Source: SIAJ01 sp036266155 (GTDB lineage Bacteria > Planctomycetota > Planctomycetia > Gemmatales > Gemmataceae). From it: a stretch of 24,111 nt of DNA. The first letter of the stretch is position 1; each line of letters opens with the position of its first letter. Of the stretch, positions 6,874-13,904 are shown in pieces. The position numbers and the translations under genes are program-made. Location: positions 1 through 24,111 of the forward strand of contig DATANR010000426.1 in assembly GCA_036266155.1 (NCBI GenBank). Direction: 5' to 3'. The notes beneath the pieces were generated by a model, which worked only from the letters and a program-made list of their open reading frames with translations, did not search any database and had not been told where the DNA came from.

Positions 6874-7950
6874 ATGTTGACCCGCCATCGACTCCCGCTC
6901 GCCGAGCTTCGGCCGCAGCGCATTGCTCTCATCAAGCCGAGCGCGCTGGGCGACGTCATTCATTCGCTGCCCGTGCTCGGGGCGCTGCGGCACAAGTTTC
7001 CGGACGCACGCATCTCGTGGGTCGTCAATCGCGCCTATCAGCAATTGCTCGATGGGCATCCGGCTCTCGATGAGACCATCCCCTTCGACCGCGGGGCCAT
7101 GAAGGCGGGTTGGAAGAAAGCAGCGGGCACTTCGCTCGCGTTGGCCCGGCAACTGCGCCAGCGACGTTTCGATCTCGTGATTGATCTGCAAGGGCTCGCA
7201 CGCAGTGGACTCATGACCCTCGCCACGGGTGCCCGTCGACGCGTCGGCCTCAGCACGGCCCGCGAGGGGGCGCATCTCGCATACACCGACGTCGTCGCGA
7301 TTCCGGAGCCGGAGGAGCGGCACGCGATCGATCATTATTGGTGCGTCGCGGAAACGCTGGGCGTCGGGCATATTGCGAAGCGCTTCGACGTGCCGGTGCG
7401 TCCGGAATCGCGGGCGTGGGTGCAGCAACAACTGAAAGATCTGCCGCAGCCGTGGTTGGCGTTTGGCGTCGGCGCTCGCTGGCTCACCAAGCGCTGGCCG
7501 CCGAACTCGTTCGCGGAACTGGCCCGGCGGGCACATGATCGCTTTGGCGGCACCGCGTTCTTCGTGGGCGCTCCGGATGAAGCGCCGCTGGCGCAGCAGG
7601 TGATCGCGCAACTTCACGGCCCGACGCGCGACTTCGTCGGCACGACGAGCCTGCAACAGCTTGCCGGCCTGCTCGAAGCGGCCGACGTGATGATCGCCAA
7701 CGACACCGGCCCGTTACACCTCGCCGCGGCGCTGGGCCGGCCCTGCGTCGCGCCGTATACGTGCACGCAAGTTCGCCGGCATGGCCCCTACGGTCAGGCG
7801 GGCGGCATCGAGACGAACGTTTGGTGCAAGGGTTCGTATATCCGCACGTGCGATCGGCTCGAGTGCATGACCGAACTCGTCCCGGATCGCCTCTGGCCGG
7901 TCCTCGCCGATATCCTGTCCGCATGGGCATCGCACTCCCGTTCCGCCTGA
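6874..7950 (+). CDS. Glycosyltransferase family 9 (ADP-heptose:LPS heptosyltransferase-like)
   Basis: The 358-residue product is a GT-B fold transferase of the WaaC/WaaF type that adds heptose to the lipopolysaccharide inner core at the cytoplasmic membrane face. The N-terminal domain starts with 'IKPSALGDVIHSLPVL' (20-35), the acceptor-side motif of GT9. The C-terminal nucleotide-sugar domain has 'ANDTGPLHLAAALG' (275-288). Length is normal for the family. The WaaC versus WaaF assignment and the actual sugar cannot be decided from sequence. The next gene, maf, overlaps its 3' end by 28 bases, implying co-transcription and translational coupling. Confidence 0.9.
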   Translation: MLTRHRLPLAELRPQRIALIKPSALGDVIHSLPVLGALRHKFPDARISWVVNRAYQQLLDGHPALDETIPFDRGAMKAGWKKAAGTSLALARQLRQRRFDLVIDLQGLARSGLMTLATGARRRVGLSTAREGAHLAYTDVVAIPEPEERHAIDHYWCVAETLGVGHIAKRFDVPVRPESRAWVQQQLKDLPQPWLAFGVGARWLTKRWPPNSFAELARRAHDRFGGTAFFVGAPDEAPLAQQVIAQLHGPTRDFVGTTSLQQLAGLLEAADVMIANDTGPLHLAAALGRPCVAPYTCTQVRRHGPYGQAGGIETNVWCKGSYIRTCDRLECMTELVPDRLWPVLADILSAWASHSRSA

Positions 7951-8516
7951 CGCTTGCTAGCGGCTCGCAAGGCCGTCGCTACTTGCTCGAACGCGCCGGC
8001 TACGCGTTCGACGTGAAGCCGTCGAACGTCCCGGAGCCGACCGAAGCGGTCAACGGCAACATTCGCGACTATGTCATGCATGTCGCGTGGACCAAGGCCG
8101 CGGCCGTTGGGCCGACCGTGGGCGACGGCATCGTCCTCGCCGCGGATTCGGTGGGCTGGATCGATGGCCACGTCATTGGCAAGCCGGAAGACGAGGCCGA
8201 TGCGCGACGCATCTTGCAAACGCTCTCCGGCCGCGTGCACGAACTGTGGACCGGCGTCTGCCTCTGGCGCGCCAGCGACAACTGGCAACTGCAATGGCAG
8301 GAAGTCAGCCGCGTGAAGATGAAAGAGTTATCGACAAGCGAGATCGACGCCTACTTGAAGACGCGCAAGTGGGAAGGCTGTTCGGGGGCGTATGCGATTC
8401 AAGAAGATGGCGACCCGTACCTGACGGTCGTGGAAGGCTCCGTCACGAATGTGATCGGATTGCCGATGGAGAGCCTGGGGCGGGCGTTCAACGTTTTGGC
8501 GAGCGGAGGTGCGTAA
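7923..8516 (+). CDS. maf: Maf-family nucleoside triphosphate pyrophosphatase
   Basis: Maf proteins hydrolyse non-canonical nucleotides such as dTTP/UTP or m7GTP. ATG at 7923 gives 197 residues starting 'MGIALPFRLTLASGSQGRRYLL', where LASGSQGRR is the conserved phosphate-binding motif (11-19). Other motifs are 'AADSVGWIDG' with the catalytic aspartate D75, 'GKPEDEADARRIL' (86-98) and 'GCSGAYAIQEDG' (152-163). The start lies 28 bases inside the upstream glycosyltransferase gene. The last residues (about 'LASGGA') and the TAA stop are encoded by the palindromic repeat beginning at 8498, so the C-terminus has been redefined by the repeat. Subfamily specificity is not predicted. Confidence 0.93.
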   Translation: MGIALPFRLTLASGSQGRRYLLERAGYAFDVKPSNVPEPTEAVNGNIRDYVMHVAWTKAAAVGPTVGDGIVLAADSVGWIDGHVIGKPEDEADARRILQTLSGRVHELWTGVCLWRASDNWQLQWQEVSRVKMKELSTSEIDAYLKTRKWEGCSGAYAIQEDGDPYLTVVEGSVTNVIGLPMESLGRAFNVLASGGA

Positions 8517-8568
8517 GCACCCCGATAACGTCATCATCGGGTCCCGGCGCGCCGGGACTCCGCTCACC
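8498..8568. repeat. Palindromic repeat family A, hybrid copy (supplies maf stop)
   Basis: The right arm 8536-8568 matches the right arm of the copy at 6806-6838 at all but one base. The left arm keeps the same outer end, GGCGAGCGGAG, and inner end, CCCGAT, but its core is replaced by GTGCGTAAGCAC, a small palindrome that contains the maf TAA stop (8514-8516). It sits between the convergent maf gene and the following minus-strand gene. Confidence 0.82.
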
Positions 8569-8576
8569 CTTGTCAC

Positions 8577-9353
8577 TTACTCCAGGTTCATTCGCTCCAA
8601 CACCCGCTCGAACCGGCCCCACGGAACCGGCTTTGTCGGGATGTCGGCGATCCGGTTATCCAGCGCCAGGTCGAGCATGTACATCGTCTCCACGTGCGTC
8701 GTTCGCTGACCCGACGTCCGCAGCGAAGCGATCTTGTTCTGCTCCTCACGGAAGCGCTTGGCCATCTCCATCAGCGTCAGCACGCGGGCGCCGTCAGAGC
8801 CGTGCTCGACGCGCACGTTGCGACACAGCGTCCAATCCTCGAACAACACCAGGTCGCTCTTGCGAATCAGCACGATGACGATCGGTTGGTGGACCGACAT
8901 CATCGCCGGCTCGCAGCACGGCGCCATCACGTACAACTCATGATCGAACGGCGCGTTCGTCACGCGGTCGCACACGAAGTTCGTGAGCGTTTCGAGCAGG
9001 AACGAACCTTCGCAACCCTCCATCGAAATCAACGTGTCGCGCGGCGTCACGTTGTGCGCGCGATGCAGCAAGATCGAGGCCAAGTGCCCGTTCGGCACCA
9101 CGCGGTCGACTTCCGCCTGGCCGACGGAGCGAACGCGCACGACCGTCGGCACGCGGCCGTTCGGCCCCTCTTCGGATTCGACGACGTGCTGATGGATCAC
9201 CACCGTGTCACGCGCGTCACCGGTCAGAACGCTGCGCCGTTCGCGAAAGCGCTTCCAGCGTGCGAACAGGAAGGTGATCAAGCCACCGATGATCAGCCCG
9301 AGCACGACGCTCATGCCGCGGCCACTCAGCTCCTGAAGAATATCGGCGAACAT
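8577..9353 (-). CDS. Membrane-anchored hypothetical protein, 258 aa
   Basis: I do not recognise the family. The start at 9353 is supported by GGAGGT seven bases upstream, so the longer open frame is not needed. The product begins with a short segment followed by one clear transmembrane helix ('MSVVLGLIIGGLITFLFA', about residues 14-31) and a basic stop-transfer 'RWKRFRERR'. The remaining roughly 215 residues would therefore be cytoplasmic. This part is a mixed alpha/beta domain with a pair of cysteines ('APCCEPAMMSVHQPIVIVLI') and a charged C-terminal helix ('MAKRFREEQNKIASLR'). The gene is convergent with maf, only 60 bases from its stop. Confidence 0.75.
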   Translation of the reverse strand: MFADILQELSGRGMSVVLGLIIGGLITFLFARWKRFRERRSVLTGDARDTVVIHQHVVESEEGPNGRVPTVVRVRSVGQAEVDRVVPNGHLASILLHRAHNVTPRDTLISMEGCEGSFLLETLTNFVCDRVTNAPFDHELYVMAPCCEPAMMSVHQPIVIVLIRKSDLVLFEDWTLCRNVRVEHGSDGARVLTLMEMAKRFREEQNKIASLRTSGQRTTHVETMYMLDLALDNRIADIPTKPVPWGRFERVLERMNLE

Positions 9354-9524
9354 GGACGTTCCACCTCCGGGCGCGCCGCATTTCAGCCGTCGCGCCCACA
9401 CAATGCACAACCGTCATCGGCGTGCGTTAACAGTGTTATTCGCTGGGTGAGGAAGAATATGCAATCAATCCGAGCAATCTTCGCAAGTCACTGCAGATAT
9501 GGTGTTTGCGACTCGCAACGGAAA

Positions 9525-9620
9525 GAAGATTAAGATTGAGATTAGGATTAAGATTAGGATCATGAAAACCGTGCAGATCTTTTCCTAATCGTAATCTCAA
9601 TCTTAATCCTAATCTCCTTC
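9525..9620. repeat. Inverted repeat of GATTAR hexamers
   Basis: The left arm (9525-9559) is built from imperfect hexamers of the type GATTAA, GATTGA and GATTAG. The right arm (9583-9620) carries the reverse complements, and the two can fold into a long A/T-rich stem around a 23-base loop. Composition is strikingly unlike the GC-rich surroundings. It lies in the 280-base gap 9354-9633 between two minus-strand genes; nothing else is evident in that gap. Confidence 0.82.
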
Positions 9621-9633
9621 GTTTGTCTTCACC

Positions 9634-10059
9634 TTACGGCACGCGCCGCTTGAAGATCCATGTCCCCGTTCCCGCGAGGGTGACGGCGGTGCTGGTGGGG
9701 CCCGTATGTTCGAGATACTCCCAGCCTTCGGCGCCGAGTCGGTTCCATACGCGCAGGCGATGCACGTTCTCGGTCGCTTCCTTCTTGGGCGCGGGGGCCT
9801 TCAACTTGTCGGCCAGCTCTTCCCATGTCTTGACCGTGATCTCCTCGTCTCCGGTTGTGAAGCGGATCGTGAATTCGATGGCGGCAGGAACTGGCGCCGC
9901 ACCGCCCGCGACGCCCAGTGGCGCCGGCCGCACGAGCGATCGCGTCATCTGGAGTTCGCAGTACTCCCATTTCACCGGCTTGTCGCCGAGGGCTGGCGCT
10001 GCCGATGTTGGTAACTCGAACGCGATCAGGGCCAGCGCGAGGATGGTGAACTTGTTCAT
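9634..10059 (-). CDS. Exported DUF4177-like protein
   Basis: The 141-residue product starts at 10059 with GGAGG six bases upstream. The N-terminus 'MNKFTILALALIAFELPTSA' is a signal peptide with a likely cleavage near 'TSAAPA'. The mature part starts 'VKWEYCELQ' and ends 'LGAEGWEYLEHT' then 'GTWIFKR'. This is the pattern of DUF4177, a short domain of unknown function whose proteins have exactly this W-E-Y opening and GAEGWE...W.FKR close. Between them there is an insertion rich in alanine and proline and a lysine-rich segment ('KLKAPAPKKEATE'). The function is unknown; it probably acts in the periplasm. Confidence 0.75.
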   Translation of the reverse strand: MNKFTILALALIAFELPTSAAPALGDKPVKWEYCELQMTRSLVRPAPLGVAGGAAPVPAAIEFTIRFTTGDEEITVKTWEELADKLKAPAPKKEATENVHRLRVWNRLGAEGWEYLEHTGPTSTAVTLAGTGTWIFKRRVP

Positions 10060-10202
10060 GGATGCCTCCGAAGGGCGCGTGGATGAACTTGGATCGCCAA
10101 TTTTACGACAACGATTCCGTCTATCCCATTCAATCGCCCCGGCCGCATTTGGTTTCGATCGTGGCAGCGGTTTTCCCAATGTCGGGTGAAGCATCTCTGG
10201 TT

Positions 10203-11303
10203 TCAGGATGGCCGAACCGCGAGGACGAGGATGATGTTGTAAAGGGCATGACCGATCACCAGCGGCCAGATGCGCCGGAGACCCAGGTACGCCGCTCCGA
10301 AAGTCAGGCCCATCAGAAAGGTTGCCACCACGCCAGCCACGCCCTGATACGCGTGATAGGACGCGAAGGCGACCGCCGCCAGTACGACCGCCTTGCCCCG
10401 CGATTGCAACAACTCTTCCAGCCGAGTAATCAAATAGGCCCGCGTCACCAGTTCCTCGGAAAACGCGGCGACTCCCAGCATCACAACCATGAGAAAAATC
10501 TCGACCGGCCCCTGTGGGCTGACGAACCAATCATTGGCGGGGGCGGATCGACGAACGAACATGCCCTGACAAGCAAGAGAAGCGACCGCAAGCAAAAGCA
10601 TCCCAAATCCCAGTGGAAAATCGACGCCGCGGAGCCCCACCAACCCGAATCGGGCCCACGGCTCCCCGCTTCGATGGATGAGATAAAGAGTGACGAAGGA
10701 CGCCACGCTGGTCATAACCAGCAGGTTGAGAGCGTCGGCCAGGAACAGATTGGCAACGGGTTCCGTCGCGATCGGTGCGGTAATCAAATATCCCTGGACG
10801 ACCGCGCTCACATATGGGACCACGCCCACGGCCACGACCGCGACCACTTCACCCCATCGCGGCCGATCACCCGTCCTCAGCGCGTCGACAATCGGCGTCT
10901 CGGTCGGACTAACCGGCGGCAACTCTTCAGCGGCTGTCGGTGCCGCTTCGTCCAAGGCGCCATACGACCAGCCGCACTTCGGACAAGTGTCAGCATTCAC
11001 CATCGGCGTTCGGCATGAGAGGCACGACAACTCGTCCGTTGCATCGATCACTTTGAGTGACTTCGATTCCTGACCGAGAAATTCGGCAAGGACCGCCCGC
11101 GCGGCGACAATATGGTTGTCGCCGACCAACACGCGTAATGCGGTCACCCAACCGCCAGGGACTTCGCCGACGACCCCCTGAAGGGCATCGTTGTCAATGT
11201 GCGACGGAATCCCGGCCTGTCCCAGCAGATCATGAAGAGCGTAGGCCTCCACTGGCCCGCGGGCGCGATGGAGTTCGACCGGGTCGCCGGCGTCGTCGGG
11301 CAT
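10203..11303 (-). CDS. CPBP-family intramembrane protease with DUF2007 and zinc-ribbon N-terminus
   Basis: The 366-residue product has three parts. Residues about 8-78 resemble DUF2007 ('VEAYALHDLLGQAGIPSHIDND', 'RVLVGDNHIVAARAVLAEF'). Residues 94-110 are a zinc ribbon with CxxC pairs C94/C97 and C107/C110. From about 150 there are multiple membrane helices ending in a CPBP (CAAX protease/bacteriocin-processing) domain. Its catalytic motifs are intact: EExxxR at 283-288 ('EELVTR'), a histidine at 317 ('SYHAYQG') and HxxxN at 352-356 ('HALYN'). These proteins are inner-membrane glutamic-type proteases or scaffolds. The substrate is unknown. ATG at 11303 has only a weak ribosome binding site. 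Confidence 0.9.
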   Translation of the reverse strand: MPDDAGDPVELHRARGPVEAYALHDLLGQAGIPSHIDNDALQGVVGEVPGGWVTALRVLVGDNHIVAARAVLAEFLGQESKSLKVIDATDELSCLSCRTPMVNADTCPKCGWSYGALDEAAPTAAEELPPVSPTETPIVDALRTGDRPRWGEVVAVVAVGVVPYVSAVVQGYLITAPIATEPVANLFLADALNLLVMTSVASFVTLYLIHRSGEPWARFGLVGLRGVDFPLGFGMLLLAVASLACQGMFVRRSAPANDWFVSPQGPVEIFLMVVMLGVAAFSEELVTRAYLITRLEELLQSRGKAVVLAAVAFASYHAYQGVAGVVATFLMGLTFGAAYLGLRRIWPLVIGHALYNIILVLAVRPS

Positions 11304-11332
11304 GTGCTGATCCGGAAAAGAAGTCCATCGAT

Positions 11333-11769
11333 CTATTTCGCTTCGGCAATTGAAGTCGAGGCCGTTCGATCAGGTGCCACGATGAATCGGGAAGCGGCAG
11401 CAATTTCGAGTGCCTTCATCTTCTGTTCAGCCTTATCAGCCGGCCAATTCACAACGTTGGCATGATTGGGATTCTCTGGGATCGGTGCCGCCTCAACCTT
11501 GAGTTGTTGAGCCATCGCGACATGTGTTTGAAAATCGGCTCGTCCTGGAGAGACTTCTCACGAAGGCGGCCGACACGTTCGCCTTCGTGCCAAATCTCCA
11601 CTTCCGAAGCATCACGGTGGCGCGTAACCGATGACTTGTTATTGGCCGGCGGGATGAAGGCATCCGGCTTGACGGTTTGGTTGCTCGATCGGATGTGCCG
11701 GCTCGACAAGATAAATCGCGCCAGGAGTTCCTCGTCGCTGACCGCTGGAACGTTGGCCGGGTCGATCAT
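11333..11769 (-). pseudogene. Frameshifted third gene of the TIGR04255 module
   Basis: Two overlapping minus-strand frames together resemble one protein of about 145 residues. The first (start 11769) reads 'MIDPANVPAVSDEELLARFI', then 'VKPDAFIPP', 'SVTRHRDASEVEIW' and 'GRLREKSL', then wanders into low-information sequence and stops at 11449. The second frame contains 'GRADFQTHVAMAQQLKVEAA', then 'NPNHANVVNWPADKAEQKM', ending at 11333. I recall proteins of this family reading continuously across this junction. The switch lies near 11545-11556 and would be repaired by adding one base. The start ATG overlaps the stop of the upstream gene as ATGA. Real decay or a sequencing error are both possible. 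The function is unknown. Confidence 0.7.
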
Positions 11770-12212
11770 CCGCAAACCTCGCGAATCAGGCGCAGGAGTT
11801 CCCGCGGCGCGGTTTCAAAAAAAGTGAACGTGCCATATAGGTGATTGGTCCCCATAAGCGCCGCGAAGTGAAGGTATCCATCGGGATCAATACTTACTGA
11901 CAAGCTGCGCCGCACGGACGAATACCATTCGAGCGTGACATGTCCGTCGGGTTCCGCACCGACCGAAGGTAGTGGAAAACCGTAGGGAAGTGATTGCAGG
12001 AATCGAAAGGCATCGGACAGCGCCCGCGGAGTGACCGCGCGGGCACCGTAACCATCCCAGTTGGGCTCGTGGCATTCTTGAGCGACTGCAATCAATTCGT
12101 CGAGTGCGGGCTGGTTCCCGAGTGCCGTCGATTGGCGAAGCGCGCTCCGTTGCTGATTGGTTTTCAGTTCAATCGAGCGGGCGGCTGCACCAAATCCAAG
12201 AGTCGTCGGCAT
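11766..12212 (-). CDS. Hypothetical protein, middle gene of the TIGR04255 module
   Basis: The 148-residue product contains 'NWDGYGARAVTPRALSDAF', then 'EPDGHVTLEWY', 'RSLSVSIDPDGYLHFAALMG' and 'HLYGTFTF'. I recall this family from many bacteria, especially cyanobacteria, as an uncharacterised protein with the same NWDGYGA / LSVSI-x-Y/FA core. ATG at 12212 has GGTGAG seven bases upstream; an in-frame GTG at 12224 overlaps the preceding stop as GTGA and is an alternative. It is translationally coupled on both sides, indicating one operon of three genes. There is no signal peptide or membrane helix, so it is cytoplasmic. Confidence 0.72.
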   Translation of the reverse strand: MPTTLGFGAAARSIELKTNQQRSALRQSTALGNQPALDELIAVAQECHEPNWDGYGARAVTPRALSDAFRFLQSLPYGFPLPSVGAEPDGHVTLEWYSSVRRSLSVSIDPDGYLHFAALMGTNHLYGTFTFFETAPRELLRLIREVCG

Positions 12213-12220
12213 CGTGTTTC

Positions 12221-13000
12221 TCACCGGTAGAGTGCGATGGCCTTGTCGGTTAGCAGATCAAAGAAGACCTTGTTCTTGAGCCAGCGCATCGTCTTCAAGG
12301 AGTCGTCCAATTCTTCGTCCGGACGAGAAAGCGGAGTTTCCGTGTAAACGTCAAAGTCGAGAAACAGGCCCGTGTTTTGCGTTTGACCTTCGACAGGGCG
12401 CTGCATCAACTTGATGACGCGGACCCCGAACGGCTGCCCTGGGACGGTAAAGCTGCTCTGGTAGAAAAGCTCGTTCAGCGGGAGGTTCGACGGACACGTC
12501 GGCGGGTCTGGGAGGAAATCGCCGAGGTTTTCAAATGTCGCCGATTCGAGGCGGTTGATAAAGCGCACTCCGAGCCGCTGCACGTCGACAGGTTGGGCGA
12601 CTGAGGTGAAGACCTGCCAAACCCGCTTGGCCTCTGCGGAAAATTCTTCCCAGTCTTGGTAGGGCTGCCTGCGGCTCACCGCCAAACCGTCGCGGGTGAA
12701 TTGCGCGATGTACTTATTGTCCTTGGTCGCAAGTCGGTAGCCATGCCACTGGTGCTGATGACGCGTGAGTGGCGGTTTCTCGTCTTCGGAAATCTCCGCC
12801 GCGAAGTCCACTTGCAGTTGCTGCATCGGATCGCAGGTTGTGTACTCGGGAAGCAATTTGCTCAACTCCGCCCGAAGGCCTTCCGCTTCCCATTCTTTTT
12901 GTGATCGGGCCTGCCAGTGGATGATCGCCTCGACAATCGGCGGCTTCGACAAGTGCCGAAATGTCTCGCCTAGGTCGAACTTGAACGGTGCCTTCGCCAT
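12221..13000 (-). CDS. TIGR04255 family protein
   Basis: The 259-residue product opens with 'LSKPPIVEAIIHWQAR' and contains 'GYRLATKDNKYIAQFTRDGL', 'RLGVRFINRLES' and a C-terminal 'LKNKVFFDLLTDKAIALY'. This arrangement matches TIGR04255, a sporadically distributed bacterial family of about 260 residues with unknown function. It is cytoplasmic, with no membrane segment. It is the first gene of a tightly coupled three-gene minus-strand unit, with the downstream gene starting at or just after its stop. No ribosome binding site is clear before ATG 13000. Patchy distribution and operon conservation would be compatible with a defence or toxin-related system, but that is inference. Confidence 0.82.
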   Translation of the reverse strand: MAKAPFKFDLGETFRHLSKPPIVEAIIHWQARSQKEWEAEGLRAELSKLLPEYTTCDPMQQLQVDFAAEISEDEKPPLTRHQHQWHGYRLATKDNKYIAQFTRDGLAVSRRQPYQDWEEFSAEAKRVWQVFTSVAQPVDVQRLGVRFINRLESATFENLGDFLPDPPTCPSNLPLNELFYQSSFTVPGQPFGVRVIKLMQRPVEGQTQNTGLFLDFDVYTETPLSRPDEELDDSLKTMRWLKNKVFFDLLTDKAIALYR

Positions 13001-13220
13001 TGTCGAGTATTGGCCGCAACTAAGGTTTCACGAACGGATCACTGAGAATCTTATCTGTTTTACGGGTTCGGCCACGCCTTTGTTTCCCCCTGTAGGTTGA
13101 CGTCTATAGTCCTTTGGAATCCGTTCGGCCCTTGACTTCCCAGCCCCGAACGACTGAGATTGTTCGGACACCCCGTGCGAACCCCCCTCCGGTGAGCAGC
13201 GTAAAGGAATCAGGCCCCCG

Positions 13221-13859
13221 GTGTCCGACAGCGATCCGCTAGCACGGTTGTCCGACGAGGAGATCCTCGCCCGGTTCCGCAAGGGCCAGCGGGAGGTGTT
13301 CGGGACGCTGGTGCGTCGCTATACGCGGGAGCTGTACGGATATCTGCGGCGTTACCTCGGCGATCCCCATTTGGCCGACGACGTTTTTCAGACAACGTTT
13401 GTTCAGGTGTTCGCCAAGGCGGGTCAGTACGAGCCCGGTCGGCCGGTGCGGCCGTGGTTGTATGCGATCGCCACTAACCAGGCGATCGACGCGATGCGGC
13501 GGGCGGGTCGGCATCCGGCGGTTAGTCTGGAGCAGTTGGAAGGTGAGTCGGAGGGCGAACGTCGCGGGCTGATCGACCTGCTCGAAGCCCGCGAGGCCGA
13601 CCCGTTCGACAATGTCGATGCGGCCGAGACACGGGAGCTGGTGCGCGGCTGCGTCGAACGGCTGCCGGAGTTCTTGAAAGGCGTGCTCCTGATGGCGTAC
13701 TATCAGGGGCTGAAGTATCAGGAGATCGCCGACGCGCTGGACATCCCGCTTGGTACCGTGAAGTCGCGATTGCATGCGGCATTGGTGAAGTTGCAGGAAA
13801 TGTGGAACCTACCGGTCCCCAGTCGCCCGTCGTCAGTCCCCAGTCGGGAAGATCACTGA
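13221..13859 (+). CDS. ECF-type RNA polymerase sigma factor
   Basis: The 212-residue product has a sigma-2 region (about residues 22-92, with 'HLADDVFQTTFVQVFAKA' and 'RPWLYAIATNQAIDAMRR') and a sigma-4 helix-turn-helix region (about 138-192, with 'YQEIADALDIPLGTVKSRLH'). The linker is longer and more acidic than usual. The start is a GTG at 13221 giving 'SDSDPLARLSDEEILARFRK'. The C-terminal tail 'PVPSRPSSVPSREDH' is translated from a GGACTG-type repeat, so the original C-terminus was probably close to 'EMWNLP'. The gene 45 bases downstream probably encodes a membrane-bound partner. The 220-base region upstream holds no gene. Confidence 0.93.
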   Translation: MSDSDPLARLSDEEILARFRKGQREVFGTLVRRYTRELYGYLRRYLGDPHLADDVFQTTFVQVFAKAGQYEPGRPVRPWLYAIATNQAIDAMRRAGRHPAVSLEQLEGESEGERRGLIDLLEAREADPFDNVDAAETRELVRGCVERLPEFLKGVLLMAYYQGLKYQEIADALDIPLGTVKSRLHAALVKLQEMWNLPVPSRPSSVPSREDH

Positions 13860-13890
13860 GGACTGACGACTGCGGACTAAGGACTGATGA
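13818..13890. repeat. GGACTG/CAGTCC repeat between sigma factor and partner gene
   Basis: Reiterated CAGTCC-type and GGACTG-type units form an inverted repeat. GTCGTCAGTCC (13829-13839) pairs perfectly with GGACTGACGAC (13860-13870) around a 20-base loop that contains the sigma-factor stop codon. The same family is seen at 14873-15003. It could attenuate transcription between the two genes. Confidence 0.82.
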
Positions 13891-13904
13891 CTTGGAGAAT
13901 AGCC

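Noticed and set aside
8694..9533. Plus-strand open frame opposite the membrane-anchored hypothetical
   Set aside because: The minus-strand gene has a good ribosome binding site and a transmembrane helix; the plus-strand translation is low-information (His/Arg/Gln-rich).
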